Made by a program: the position numbers and the translations under genes
Notes under the pieces: generated by a model
Seen by the model: the letters and a program-made list of their open reading frames with translations, nothing else
What the model was told of the DNA's origin: nothing
The model's database searches: none
NCBI GenBank assembly: GCA_002456975.1
Contig: NTKA01000002.1
Span: forward strand, 48,918-112,917
Length of the DNA stretch: 64,000 nucleotides
Source of the DNA: Halieaceae bacterium MED-G27
Lineage (GTDB): Bacteria; Pseudomonadota; Gammaproteobacteria; Pseudomonadales; Halieaceae
Direction: 5' to 3'
Shown here: positions 46,419 through 58,533 of the stretch, piece by piece
Numbering within the stretch: the stretch's first letter is position 1
Layout: each line of letters opens with the position of its first letter

Positions 46419-47291
46419 ATGATGAAGCAGACCTTAATGGGTGCCGTGCTGGTAATTATATTATTCATTCTTCCCAACTCGATCTATGTCATCAGTGAGA
46501 CCGAGCGAGGAGTGCTGCTCAAATTTGGTGAGGTGGTCAGGGGCGACCTCAGCCCGGGCCTCCATTTTAAAGTGCCTTTTGTCGACAATGTTCGCCGTTT
46601 TGATGGTCGAATTCTGACAGTTGATTCGAATCCAGAGCGATTTTTCACTCAAGAAAAGAAGGCTCTGATTGTCGATTCCTACGCGAAGTTCCGGGTCACA
46701 GATACTTCGAAGTTCTACACCGCCACCAGCGGTGAGGAAATCAGAGCTGCGAGCCTGCTTGCTCAGCGAATCAATGACGACCTTAGAAACCAAGTCGCTG
46801 CGCGCACTGTGCAAGAGGTGGTTTCTGGTGAGCGGGATCAGTTTATGGAGGCGGTGAAAGCACGATTGAATCAGAGCGTACTCGATGAGCTCGGCGTCGA
46901 GGTGATCGATGTCAGGGTGAAAAAAATCGACCTGCCTCCCGAGGTATCAGAGTCCGTGTATCGACGAATGAACGCAGAGCGAGAGAAAGAGGCGCGGGAG
47001 CTTCGTTCCGAGGGTAAGGAAATCGCCGAGGGTATGCGAGCTGAGGCAGATCGAAAGGTGACCGTGATCGAAGCGGAAGCGATTCGTGATGCAGAGATTA
47101 TTCGGGGTCAGGGTGACGCTGAGGCGACCCGTGTTTACGCTGATTCGTTCAATCAAGACTCAGAGTTCTATGCATTTGTTCGCAGTTTGAATGCCTACCA
47201 GGAAACCTTCTCCAGTGGTGGCGACATCATGTTGCTGCAGCCCGACAGTCAATTTTTTCAATACTTGAGAGATCCAAACGCAGGCAAGTAA
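46419..47291 (+). CDS. hflC: FtsH protease regulator HflC
   Basis: A 290-residue partner of HflK with an N-terminal membrane segment (about 5-24), an SPFH domain, then a charged helix (ERE-K-E-A-R-E-L-R, about 190-230). It begins 3 bases after hflK with a strong GGGGAGGA site, so the two are co-translated. Confidence 0.96.
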   Translation: MMKQTLMGAVLVIILFILPNSIYVISETERGVLLKFGEVVRGDLSPGLHFKVPFVDNVRRFDGRILTVDSNPERFFTQEKKALIVDSYAKFRVTDTSKFYTATSGEEIRAASLLAQRINDDLRNQVAARTVQEVVSGERDQFMEAVKARLNQSVLDELGVEVIDVRVKKIDLPPEVSESVYRRMNAEREKEARELRSEGKEIAEGMRAEADRKVTVIEAEAIRDAEIIRGQGDAEATRVYADSFNQDSEFYAFVRSLNAYQETFSSGGDIMLLQPDSQFFQYLRDPNAGK

Positions 47292-47315
47292 TCAGCCCTG
47301 TCACAAATGCGCGAT

Positions 47316-47338
47316 ACCGGCGATAATACGCCGGTTTT
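47316..47338 (+). terminator. candidate Rho-independent terminator after hflC
   Basis: ACCGGCG and CGCCGGT form a 7-bp GC-rich stem (47316-47322 with 47329-47335) with loop ATAATA, followed by TTTT. It lies between hflC and hisZ; the T run is short, so termination may be partial. Confidence 0.55.
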
Positions 47339-47387
47339 GCGCTTGCCCCGAGGGCGAGCACTCATCGACTAACTAACGGTTTCCAAC

Positions 47388-49854
<2,467 letters not shown>

Positions 49855-49855
<1 letters not shown>

Positions 49856-50646
49856 TGCTGACACTCACTAAGATCCTCGCACTTTTTCTCTACCCGCTAT
49901 CGCTTGGTCTTTGGTTTGTTGGTCTCGCGTTGTGGGGTCAGCTTCGTGGCAATCGAGCTGCAGCTGGCCTATATACGTTTATCGCGCTCGCTGTTATTTA
50001 TTTTCCGTCCACCCAAATGGGTGTCGACATGATTGCCGGACCACTAGAGGCAAGGCATCCAGCATTCGCTCCTGAGGAGCTGCCAGAGGCTGACCTTATT
50101 GTGGTTCTAGGGGGCAGTGTTGCGCCTGAGGGTCGCTACGGTCGAATGCGCGACTTGAATGCGGCAACAGATCGTTTGTTCGTGGCTGCCGAGTTATGGC
50201 AGGAGAAGAAGGCACCCTCGGTGTTAGTGACCGGAGCAGAGCCTTATGGGCCGATTCCAGAGTCCACTGCTATGCGCGATATTCTTGAGCGCTTAGGCGT
50301 AGAACGGGCGTCTATTCAAGAGGAGTCGACGGCACTCACGACCTTTGACAGTGCAGGCGCGGTGGCTCAAAAGTTCTCCGCGGGTGATACCCATATGCTT
50401 CTGGTAACCAGTGCACTGCACATGCGCCGCGCACTCTCACAGTTTCAGGCCTATGGCTTTAAAGTAACGCCGGCCCCTGCCGATCACAGGGTGCGGCGTT
50501 ACCCCGCAGTCGTTCCCGGATTTCTGCCCACCATTGAACGCCTAGATGTATCCACCTCAGCAATTCATGAATGGGTGGGATACTGGGTTTACAATTTGCT
50601 GGGGCGTTTTGATCGAGTGGAACCTTCCGCCTCAGATCAGCAATAG
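49855..50646 (+). CDS. YdcF/ElyC-like DUF218 membrane protein
   Basis: A 263-residue protein with two N-terminal membrane segments (about 5-25 and 33-52) and a DUF218 domain: LIVVLGGSVAPEGRYG (about 82-97), R-x-x-x-A-x-x-L and VTSALHMRRA (about 184-193). E. coli ElyC, with this layout, affects peptidoglycan precursor use; a role in lipid-carrier or envelope metabolism is inferred. It is coupled to purA by TAATG. Its end overlaps the convergent AraC-type gene by 15 bases. Confidence 0.87.
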
Positions 50647-51117
50647 CTTCATCTCGCTGTAGTTAGCGCCGGTCCAGCGCCTAAAGGCTCTGTAAAAGCT
50701 ATTGACCTCGGCATAGCCCAGATCCCAAGCGATACACTTGCCGGGGACCCAATTGATAGCGAGTTGTTGTTCGCAATGATACCGTCTCACGGCGTCTAGA
50801 ATCGCTTGATAGTTCGTGCCATCACGGCTCAGACGCCGTCGTAACGTTGTGGGACTGATTCTCATGGCATCGGCTAATGTATCCGAACGCAGGCGCGCTA
50901 GATCGCCTCTCAACAAGGTGTCGACGACTTTTAGCGTGGTAAAAGATAGTTTTCTTTCTGGTTTTGGCTCGAGCGTTTTGAGCAGTTCACTGGGTGGTTC
51001 AGGCGGCTGGTCACGATAGCGCAATGCGAATTGCTTGGGATTTAGTGAACCGTTAAGCCACTCCGAGTTTTGACCTGCTGTGAACCCAGAGTCTATTGAA
51101 AGATCGAATGCAGACAT
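50632..51117 (-). CDS. short AraC-type HTH regulator
   Basis: A 161-residue protein whose C-terminal two thirds is an AraC-type DNA-binding domain: ADAMRISPTTLRRRL (first HTH) and AWDLGYAEVNSFYRAFRRWTG (second HTH, trimmed here). The usual N-terminal sensing domain is missing; only about 45 residues precede the HTH region. The ATG at 51117 has AAGGAGG 7 bases upstream, so it is probably not simply a 5'-truncated gene. The target may be the divergent sulfotransferase-like gene. Confidence 0.8.
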   Translation of the reverse strand: MSAFDLSIDSGFTAGQNSEWLNGSLNPKQFALRYRDQPPEPPSELLKTLEPKPERKLSFTTLKVVDTLLRGDLARLRSDTLADAMRISPTTLRRRLSRDGTNYQAILDAVRRYHCEQQLAINWVPGKCIAWDLGYAEVNSFYRAFRRWTGANYSEMKLLLI

Positions 51118-51290
51118 GGCTACCTCCTTGTAGCGAGTTGTGACGTCTCATCCTTGAGACATCTACAGCGTAGCGCGGTCGGCAAAAATGTCCACTGTCT
51201 GCGCGTATTTGATGGAAGCGTCCCCATATGGCTTGCAGTTCAATGCAAGGGGCAGGATGATCCCGTCCTTGAGACAGGTAGCGATTGGTC

Positions 51291-52259
51291 ATGGAACAGA
51301 ATTCCTCAAAGCCCTTGCGCATTGTGGTTCATATTGGACTTCACAAGACGGCTACACGGTTTTTTCAAAACTTTGTATTCGCCCAGCTGTCTGGTGTGGG
51401 TGTGATGTACAACCCGCCGGAGGTGATGGCGCTACTCCATGCTATCTACAAGTCGCCGGGTAATGCTGAGAAAATTCAGCAACTTGATAATTTGTTATCG
51501 CGCTACCGAGCTGACTTTTCCGGTCAGTGTTTGCTGATATCCAAGCCTGATATCCCGGGCGAGATGTACGATGCGTACCCGCAATTTAAAGACAACCTGC
51601 AGCTCCTGTACCGGCTCATGCCTGAGGCTAGTCTTCTTTACATATGCCGCCATCCCGCTGACTGGTTACAGTCCGCTTATCGCCAGTCATTGGTAAAAGG
51701 TGCGGCGGGCCCGATCGAGACCTTCTTAAATTTCCGCAATGGATCATTTGGTGCCAAACAATCCGTCTTTGCTAATGGGATGAGGAATTTACCGGCGTTG
51801 GCATTTCCGGTGAGCGAAATCGATGAGGCCGGTGCCGCTATTTTTGGGCGGGGGCAGGTCACCACACTTTGTTTTGAACATGTCAGAGAAAACAAAGAGC
51901 GGGTGCTTGAGTTCCTTCGAGAATTATTAGGGTTGGCGGCGCTACCTGAGTTAGAGCCTGACCGGGTGAAGAACCGTAGCTTTTCAGCTCGAGCGATACA
52001 GCGGTTCTGTGAGGGGGACCGCATCGATGACGCACCTCACCAATCCGATATTGAGCCCGGTCCACTCCTTTGGAAATGGTGGTTAAAGCCTCGACGCAGA
52101 TTGAGAGCCAACCTGATAAAGCATGTGTACGACAAACGTCGATACGACGATTGGGATTTACTCGAACGCCATGGCATGCGGGAGCAGTTGATGGCTCATT
52201 ATGATCCGCAGTATCAGCCTCTGATCACAGCATCCGCGAATCGGCTGGGATTGGATTGA
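51291..52259 (+). CDS. sulfotransferase-like protein
   Basis: A 322-residue P-loop-like protein. HIGLHKTATR near residue 15 matches the PAPS 5'-phosphosulfate-binding loop, and YICRHPADWLQSAYRQS near residue 118 matches the 3'-phosphate-binding region of sulfotransferases. The acceptor substrate is unknown. An ATG at 51291 is preferred over a TTG at 51285; the ribosome site is weak. A hairpin with a T run follows the stop. Confidence 0.75.
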   Translation: MEQNSSKPLRIVVHIGLHKTATRFFQNFVFAQLSGVGVMYNPPEVMALLHAIYKSPGNAEKIQQLDNLLSRYRADFSGQCLLISKPDIPGEMYDAYPQFKDNLQLLYRLMPEASLLYICRHPADWLQSAYRQSLVKGAAGPIETFLNFRNGSFGAKQSVFANGMRNLPALAFPVSEIDEAGAAIFGRGQVTTLCFEHVRENKERVLEFLRELLGLAALPELEPDRVKNRSFSARAIQRFCEGDRIDDAPHQSDIEPGPLLWKWWLKPRRRLRANLIKHVYDKRRYDDWDLLERHGMREQLMAHYDPQYQPLITASANRLGLD

Positions 52260-52272
52260 AACAAACGGTGTG

Positions 52273-52291
52273 ACTTCTAAACAGAAGTTTT
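52273..52291 (+). terminator. candidate terminator after the sulfotransferase-like gene
   Basis: ACTTCT-AAAC-AGAAGT (6-bp stem, 4-base loop) leads directly into TTTT, 14 bases after the stop codon. The stem is AT-rich, so the strength is uncertain. Confidence 0.4.
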
Positions 52292-52358
52292 GCGCTTCAA
52301 CGCTCTTAGCGTACTGTGGTACCCGACTGATCCAGATAACAATAAAGGGAGAGTCGTG

Positions 52359-53537
52359 ATGAAGCCGCTCGAGTCTATAACCGTTCTCGAATTTTCAACG
52401 ATGATTACTGCGTCGCTCGCCAGCATGATGATGGCCGAGCAGGGTGCGCGAGTTATCAAAGTTGAGCCCTACGAGATGGGCGATCCAATGCGCTATTTGG
52501 GTGCCAAAAAGGCAGATATTTCAGCTCTATTTGCCAACTGCAATCGCGGTAAGGAAGCGCTTCGAATCGATCTAAAAACAGAAGAAGGGCAAACCATTAT
52601 CCGTTCGACGATTGCGGATGTTGACGTGGTCATCCATACCTTCCGACCCGGAGTGATGGATAAATTGAATCTGGGCTCCGAGGCGCTGAGAGCCATTAAT
52701 CCACAGCTGGTTTATGTCGCTATCTCTGGCTTTGGTACCGAGGGGCCGCTGCGGGATGTTCCAGCCTATGATCCCATTATTCAGGCCCACGCTGGTGTCG
52801 CCGCCACACAAGGTCGAGGAGACGAGCCCGCCTTTGTGCGCACCTTGCTGTGCGACAAAATTACCGGCTACACCGCCTGCCAAGCGGTGACCGCAGCTTT
52901 GTTTGCCCGCGAGCGCTCAGGTGAGGGCCAGCATATCGATTTATCGATGATCGACTCTGGATTGTTCTTTATCTTTTTAGACGGCTTCCAAAATCACACC
53001 CTGCTCGATGACGATCATGAGCGCGCTGGTTTGTTGATCGATATTCTTTACGAGCCCTGGGTAACGAAGGACGGCAGCGTTACGATTTCAGCATCGAGCT
53101 TTGAAAAGCAATCGCTGTTCTTAAAAGCTATCGATATGGGCGAACTACTCGAGATTGAACGTTTTAGCACCTTCGCCAATCAGCTGAGAAATCTTGGCGA
53201 AATGCGCGCGCTTGTATCAGCAAGGTGCGCGGAAATCACCAGCGATGAGATGGTGGCTAAGTTGCGAGCAGTGGATGTGCCCTGCGCCAAATGTTTGACC
53301 CGCGATGAAGTGTTAGCCCAGGAACAGCTTGCGACAACCGGGACGATAGATGAGTTTCAGCATCCGGTAGCCGGTGCGATTCGACGGGTGTTAGCCCCTC
53401 CAAAATTCGGTGGCGAGCGGCTTGAGCCGGGTTCAGGTGCGCCGTCACATGGGCAGGATAGCGATCAGGTTTTGCGCTCGTTTGGCATCAGCGAAGCTGA
53501 GATAACTGCGCTTCGCGATCAAGAAGTTGTGGGCTAG
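52359..53537 (+). CDS. CaiB/BaiF family CoA-transferase (class III)
   Basis: A 392-residue protein. It opens with PLESITVLEFSTMITA (the usual start of family members) and EQGARVIKVEP. The likely catalytic aspartate is in CDKITGYTACQA (about 166-177), followed by GEGQHIDLSMIDSG. Family members move CoA between carboxylic acids, or racemise 2-methylacyl-CoAs. The ATG at 52359 has GGGAG about 8 bases upstream. The SDR gene 38 bases downstream may belong to the same pathway. Confidence 0.93.
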   Translation: MKPLESITVLEFSTMITASLASMMMAEQGARVIKVEPYEMGDPMRYLGAKKADISALFANCNRGKEALRIDLKTEEGQTIIRSTIADVDVVIHTFRPGVMDKLNLGSEALRAINPQLVYVAISGFGTEGPLRDVPAYDPIIQAHAGVAATQGRGDEPAFVRTLLCDKITGYTACQAVTAALFARERSGEGQHIDLSMIDSGLFFIFLDGFQNHTLLDDDHERAGLLIDILYEPWVTKDGSVTISASSFEKQSLFLKAIDMGELLEIERFSTFANQLRNLGEMRALVSARCAEITSDEMVAKLRAVDVPCAKCLTRDEVLAQEQLATTGTIDEFQHPVAGAIRRVLAPPKFGGERLEPGSGAPSHGQDSDQVLRSFGISEAEITALRDQEVVG

Positions 53538-53575
53538 CGGGACCCACTGAACCCCCAAGTCTTAGAGGCGTCTCG

Positions 53576-54469
53576 ATGGACATAACAGATAAACGGGTAC
53601 TGATTACGGGTGGTGCGAGCGGCATTGGTTGGGCCTTAGCCGAGCGTCTCCTGGCTGCGGGTTGCAGGGTGATGATCTGCGATTTCAATGAGCAGGCGCT
53701 GGATGAGACAGCAAAGCTCAACTTGCCGGATTTAGCCGTTTGTTTTTGTGATGTGTCGGACAGATCTCAGGTAGAGAGGTTGGCTGAAGACACATGGCAA
53801 GCACTGGGAGGCGTTGACCTCTTGTTTGCCAATGCCGGAGTGGGGGTGCCGTTGTCGCCGCTGCTGCAACAGGAAGATGACCACGCGCGCTGGGTATTCG
53901 AGGTCAATTTCTTCGGTGCATGGAACACCATTCAGGTATTCGCACCGCGGATGCTCTCGCAAGGCACTCCATGTCATTTTACGGTGACAGGCTCCGAGAA
54001 CAGTATCTGTGTGCCCGCACCACTACTAGGTGCCTACAACGCAAGTAAGCACGCGGTGTTGGGGTTGACCGAGACTCTGGATATCGAAACACCTGAATTT
54101 TTTGGAGTCAGCATCTTATGCCCCGCTCTGGTGGCTACGAACATAGCGGCTTCATTAACTCGAATACCTGAGAGTTACGGTGGGCCTGTTGCTGTGCCCG
54201 CGGGGGCTGGTGGTCGGGGGTTTACACCCGAACAGGTAGCTGACAGCGCGCTGGCGGGTGTCCAAGCTGGTGACTTTTATATTTTTTCACATCACTGCAA
54301 TACGAGTATGATCGAGTCGCGAATGAATCAGCAATTAGCCACAATCGGCAGGCAGACATCAGCTGATGACGGCAGCGATATTATTGATACCGGGCCAATG
54401 CTGGGTGGGCTCTTCAAACAACTGTCAGCGTGTAATATGGACCAAGCCAAGGCTGATAGCGACGGGTAG
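53576..54469 (+). CDS. short-chain dehydrogenase/reductase
   Basis: A 297-residue Rossmann oxidoreductase. It has TGGASGIG (about 11-18) for NAD(P), an acidic Asp after the second strand (MICDFNE) favouring NAD, NAG at about 90-92, and the catalytic Ser in TGSENS with Tyr-x-x-x-Lys (YNASK, about 157-161). The substrate is unknown. It follows the CoA-transferase gene closely and may act on an acyl-CoA product. Confidence 0.93.
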   Translation: MDITDKRVLITGGASGIGWALAERLLAAGCRVMICDFNEQALDETAKLNLPDLAVCFCDVSDRSQVERLAEDTWQALGGVDLLFANAGVGVPLSPLLQQEDDHARWVFEVNFFGAWNTIQVFAPRMLSQGTPCHFTVTGSENSICVPAPLLGAYNASKHAVLGLTETLDIETPEFFGVSILCPALVATNIAASLTRIPESYGGPVAVPAGAGGRGFTPEQVADSALAGVQAGDFYIFSHHCNTSMIESRMNQQLATIGRQTSADDGSDIIDTGPMLGGLFKQLSACNMDQAKADSDG

Positions 54470-54573
54470 CTCCTTGCCTTTTTGTTGAGAGCAAAGGTGG
54501 ATCCTTGACGTATCGCTGCGATTCTCACGTTTGCTCCAACAGATTTCCCGGCCCTTCTGAACGAAGCCAGAAA

Positions 54574-54594
54574 AGGTTAATAACCTGCTTTTTT
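54574..54594 (+). terminator. weak candidate terminator after the SDR gene
   Basis: AGGTTA-A-TAACCT is an inverted repeat (stem shortened by its one-base centre), followed by GC and six T. It sits 105 bases after the SDR stop. Confidence 0.35.
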
Positions 54595-54730
54595 ATTCGC
54601 TTGGCTCATCGAACTCTGACTACAGAGACCAAAAATACCCCTAAAGGAAGAGTGTCTTGCGCTGTTTGTTTCTGCTCCGCGGTGTATGGCTGAGGTACGA
54701 TACGTAGTGACATTACCAAAAGGAATAGTG

Positions 54731-56938
54731 GTGTTACCTAACGTTCTAAGTATCTCAGCTTTTACTCGTACTACTCTGACCGCTCTGTGTTTAAGCGCAG
54801 CGGCTCAGTGGGTTTCTGCCAACGACGCTGCGCCGACGGGAGTTGCCGCAAGATTTCTTACAGCCCCAGTCATCGATGGCGAGGTTATAAGCGACAGTGC
54901 TTGGGGTCGTCCCTTTGCCACTCAATTTTGGCAGCAGCGGCCGCAAGAGGGAGCACCCGCGACGCAAGAAACGGAAGTCTTCGTGGGGTTTACTGATGAT
55001 GCGCTATACGTTGCGGTGATTGCTTATGACACTGATCCAGAGGGCATTATTGTATCGGGACAGCGCAGAGATGATCCTTTAGAAGACACGGACATGTTCG
55101 CATTTGTCATCGACAGTTTTCGAGACGGTCAAAATGGTTTTCTTTTCGGCACGAATCCAAGTGGTATAGAAACCGATGGTCAGATCACCCGTGACGGTGG
55201 CGCGGGTGGACCGGGTATTAGTAGTTTTAATATGAACTGGGACACTAACTGGCAAGTGAAGACTCAGACGGGAGACTTTGGCTGGTCGGCAGAGTTTGAA
55301 ATTCCGTTCAAATCCCTGCGTTATCCCGCCGACGGTGTGCAATCTTGGGGGATGAATTTCCGACGCAGTATCCGTCGCAATAATGAAACTGTTTTTTGGG
55401 CGCCCATTCAGCGCCAGCACAGCCTAATGCGGGTCACCGATGCTGGCGTCGTTTCGGGCTTTGAGCCGCCTCGACAGCGTAACCTAAAAGTCACGCCTTA
55501 CGCTTTGGGAAAGCAGAACGGCGGCAATATGATCGAATCACAGAGCGATCAAGAGTTTGGTGTCGATGTGAAATACGGCGTCACACCCAGTCTCACGCTT
55601 GATCTGACTTACAACACCGACTTCGCCCAGGTTGAGGTCGATGAGTTTCAGGCAAACCTCGATCGATTCAGCTTGTTTCTTCCCGAGCAGCGCCCGTTCT
55701 TTCTTGAGAATGCGGGGCAGTTTGCTGTTGGGGTGGCGAGAGAGGTCGAGCTGTTTTTTAGCCGACGAATTGGTATCGGTCCCGACGGCTCTCAGATCCC
55801 GATCAAGGGGGGAGCGCGATTATCAGGAAAGATAGGCTCGTCAACCAATGTTGGCTTTTTGCATATGCAAGCCGAGGAGGTCGCTGGCGTTGTTGCGCAG
55901 ACCGATTTTACCGTGGCGCGAGTCAGTCAGGAGTTTGCCAACCGGTCCAGCTTAGGCGTCATATTTGTGAACCGTGAGGCTGACGAGCTGGATCAGCCAG
56001 GTCGCTCAGATTACAACCGAACCTATGCCGTTGATGGACGCTGGGGAATTGGTGCCGATGGTCAAATTACAGGGTTTGTGGCGAAAACTGATACACCGGA
56101 ACTCAAAGGTGACGACACGGCGTTCCAGCTGGCTGGTAACTACTCATCGGAGGCCTGGTCTTATTCGGGTGGTGTGACTCAGGTTGGGAAGAATTTTAAT
56201 CCTGAGGTGGGATTTCTTCGTCGACGCGATTACACCAAGGCCAACGTTCGGGTACTGCACCGAATCCGTAATTCAAGCTGGAAAAATATGCTCGAGCTTC
56301 GACCTCATGTGTCCTATGCAGGGTTTTGGGGGGGCGATGGCCTTCATGAGACAGGGTTTTTGCACATCGACAATCACTGGGAGTGGCAGTCGGGATTCGA
56401 GGTGCATACCGGGGTTAATTTCTTACACGAAGGTGTGAGAGAGGACTTTGAGCTGGCACCTGGCAAGGTAGTTCGAGCTGGGGATTACGATGATGAAGAG
56501 CTTCAGCTGGTGTTGATGACTGATCGCGGAGCCCCCTTATCCTTCAGTGTGCGGTCACACATTGGCGGCTTTTTTGGTGGTGAACGAGTTCAGCTTCGGC
56601 CCACTATTCGTTATCGGATTGGAGACGCGTTTAATGCGTCTCTCGCGTGGAACTACAATCAGATAAAGCTGGCTTATGAGCCTAAACCCTTCGATCTCAA
56701 CATCGCGCGCCTGCGATTGAATTACTCCTTCAACCCAAAAGTGTCATTGCAGGCTTTAGTGCAATACAACGATTCAACCGATGTCATGGCAACTAACTTG
56801 CGGCTTGCCTGGCTGACCTCGGCTGATGCTGGTTTTTATCTCGTTTATAATGAGACTCGCGACGACGACGTCGGTATGTTCCGAGAAAAGCGGAACGAGT
56901 GGATTCTGAAGTTCTCTCATACCTTCGACGTTTTCTAA
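54731..56938 (+). CDS. DUF5916-type outer-membrane protein with CBM9-like N-terminal domain
   Basis: About 735 residues. The signal peptide ends WVSAND (about residue 32). An N-terminal carbohydrate-binding-family-9-like region (PVIDGEVISDSAWG; FVGFTDDALYVAV) is followed by a long region of alternating strands that ends in aromatic HTFDVF, typical of an outer-membrane barrel C-terminus. This matches DUF5916 proteins. I prefer GTG at 54731, which has AAAAGGA 6 bases upstream; the frame is open from 54686. Role unknown; perhaps glycan-related. Confidence 0.85.
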   Translation: MLPNVLSISAFTRTTLTALCLSAAAQWVSANDAAPTGVAARFLTAPVIDGEVISDSAWGRPFATQFWQQRPQEGAPATQETEVFVGFTDDALYVAVIAYDTDPEGIIVSGQRRDDPLEDTDMFAFVIDSFRDGQNGFLFGTNPSGIETDGQITRDGGAGGPGISSFNMNWDTNWQVKTQTGDFGWSAEFEIPFKSLRYPADGVQSWGMNFRRSIRRNNETVFWAPIQRQHSLMRVTDAGVVSGFEPPRQRNLKVTPYALGKQNGGNMIESQSDQEFGVDVKYGVTPSLTLDLTYNTDFAQVEVDEFQANLDRFSLFLPEQRPFFLENAGQFAVGVAREVELFFSRRIGIGPDGSQIPIKGGARLSGKIGSSTNVGFLHMQAEEVAGVVAQTDFTVARVSQEFANRSSLGVIFVNREADELDQPGRSDYNRTYAVDGRWGIGADGQITGFVAKTDTPELKGDDTAFQLAGNYSSEAWSYSGGVTQVGKNFNPEVGFLRRRDYTKANVRVLHRIRNSSWKNMLELRPHVSYAGFWGGDGLHETGFLHIDNHWEWQSGFEVHTGVNFLHEGVREDFELAPGKVVRAGDYDDEELQLVLMTDRGAPLSFSVRSHIGGFFGGERVQLRPTIRYRIGDAFNASLAWNYNQIKLAYEPKPFDLNIARLRLNYSFNPKVSLQALVQYNDSTDVMATNLRLAWLTSADAGFYLVYNETRDDDVGMFREKRNEWILKFSHTFDVF

Positions 56939-56945
56939 TTGATAG

Positions 56946-56980
56946 CCGGTGGGAGGCTCGTCCTCCCTCAGACGGACCGG
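56946..56980. other. nested inverted repeats between the DUF5916 and HPP genes
   Basis: An inner stem GGGAGG/CCTCCC (loop CTCGT, 56951-56967) sits inside an outer CCGGT/ACCGG pair (56946-56950 and 56976-56980). No T tract follows, so it is not a clear terminator; it could stabilise the 3' end of the upstream mRNA. Confidence 0.35.
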
Positions 56981-57002
56981 CCCTCCGAAAACGAGAGCAT
57001 CT

Positions 57003-57508
57003 ATGACTTACCTGACAAAGCTCAAAGGAGCGCCGGCACCAGTGCCTCCGAGACCACCGCTTCGTGAGTTGGGGTTTATTGCGGGCGGCGCCCTGATTGC
57101 CTCACTGTTGATTGGGTTTCTTGCACATGCGAGTGGACAGCCTCTCATTATGGGGTCATTTGGAGCGTCCATTTTTGTGTTGTTTGTCGTCCCTGAATCG
57201 CCCTTTGCGCAACCGCGAAATGTCATTGTCGCGCACGTTCTGACGACTGCGATTGGTCTCGCTTTTCTTCATTGGATAAGCCCTGAGTGGTGGAGCATGG
57301 CAATCGCGTTGACCGTCGCCATTACGCTGATTCAATTTTTGCGGGTACCCCATCCGCCTGCCGGCTCAAACCCGGTCATCGTATCCTTGTCCGCGCCAGG
57401 CTGGGTTTTTTAATGATGCCAGCCCTTATCGGGGCTGTCATCCTTGTTGTCATCGCTGCTGCCTATAACAACCTGTCGAGGCATCGTAGTTATCCCAAGT
57501 ATTGGTAG
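57003..57508 (+). pseudogene. HPP family membrane protein, frameshifted near the C-terminus
   Basis: An integral membrane protein of the HPP family (some members transport nitrite). The first 136 codons encode two or three membrane segments and the family motif HPPAGSNP, then stop at TAA 57411. The expected last membrane segment and tail (MMPALIGAVILVVIAAAY, then N-N-L-S and Y-P-K-Y-W) are intact in the -1 frame to 57508. The break coincides with a run of six T (57406-57411); one additional T restores a normal 168-residue protein. Mutation, sequence error or slippage are all possible. Confidence 0.8.
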
Positions 57509-57573
57509 CCAGGCGGATTAAAATTTACCAAAGCGGTGTTAGGCTCTGTCGATAAATTGTCTTAGGGGAAACG

Positions 57574-58524
57574 ATGGACCTGCAAGCCGTATGCGGCCGC
57601 CTGACCGAAATCAAACAAACTGTCTCGTCGCAGTTAGTCGAGGACCAAAACCAACTGACTTTGTCGATTGAGGTCGGTGATGCAGAGGTCGCTGCAATCC
57701 CCTTTCTGGCTGATGAGAGTCCGGTTTGCTCTGGGCCTAGCGAGTGGCTCAAGCGAAAAAATGCAGCTGGTGCTGTTCACGAGCCGGGTCTTATCGCGAC
57801 GCTAATATGGTTGAGTGAGCAGTTGCGAGCACAGTCCGTGACTTTTTATGACATTGGCGCTCTCTATGGATACCACGGCTTTATCGCTAAAGGGTTGATC
57901 GACTCGTTGCGAGTAGTGGCGGTTGAGGGTAACCCTGATTCCGCAGCTTACATTCAGTGTTATGCGATAGGTGATGAAAAGTTTTCAGTGGTAGCAAAGG
58001 TCTTGGGAAAGGAAGAGCGCCGGGACCGCTACCTCGTTAAGGGTTTCAGGTTTTTCCCATCGGGTACGCCAACGTTCTTTGCATATTGGTTGCGCCTACA
58101 GTTGAAGCGCTGTGTGAATGCCATTAGAAAGCATCCGCGTCCAATGACCATCAAAAGCTTTGAGCTTGAAACCACCACGCTTGTGAACATTTTAGAGCCC
58201 TCGGCTGAGGGCGACATAGAGATTTTCAAGATCGACGCTGAGGGCTATCAAGCTGTATTTTTGCCGCCGGCGGTGGAAACACTGTGTCAGCGGTCAGCGA
58301 TTGTACTGATGGAGCTAGATCACCCTGAGCAGATGAAGCAATTTCAAACCAATAATCAGAGTCTAGTGGCGCCGTTCATCAAGAAGGGCTATGTCGCACT
58401 GTGGATGGACCATCGCGATGCAAGCGCGGTCACAGCGATCACGGAAATAAGTACAGATCTTGACCGTAATTCGTTGGTTGTATTAATCCCGCCGCTGATC
58501 AAATCGCAACTAGTTAGCTCTTGA
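57574..58524 (+). CDS. FkbM-type methyltransferase
   Basis: A 316-residue SAM-dependent methyltransferase-like protein. The SAM motif I region is YDIGALYGYHGF (about 90-101), a valley acidic residue lies in AVEGNPDS, and the FkbM signature FKIDAEGYQAVFL is at about 225-237, followed by an LMELDHPE strand. FkbM enzymes O-methylate sugars or lipids. It is in the same orientation as, and 9 bases before, the phosphotransferase gene. Confidence 0.82.
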   Translation: MDLQAVCGRLTEIKQTVSSQLVEDQNQLTLSIEVGDAEVAAIPFLADESPVCSGPSEWLKRKNAAGAVHEPGLIATLIWLSEQLRAQSVTFYDIGALYGYHGFIAKGLIDSLRVVAVEGNPDSAAYIQCYAIGDEKFSVVAKVLGKEERRDRYLVKGFRFFPSGTPTFFAYWLRLQLKRCVNAIRKHPRPMTIKSFELETTTLVNILEPSAEGDIEIFKIDAEGYQAVFLPPAVETLCQRSAIVLMELDHPEQMKQFQTNNQSLVAPFIKKGYVALWMDHRDASAVTAITEISTDLDRNSLVVLIPPLIKSQLVSS

Positions 58525-58533
58525 GGAATAACG

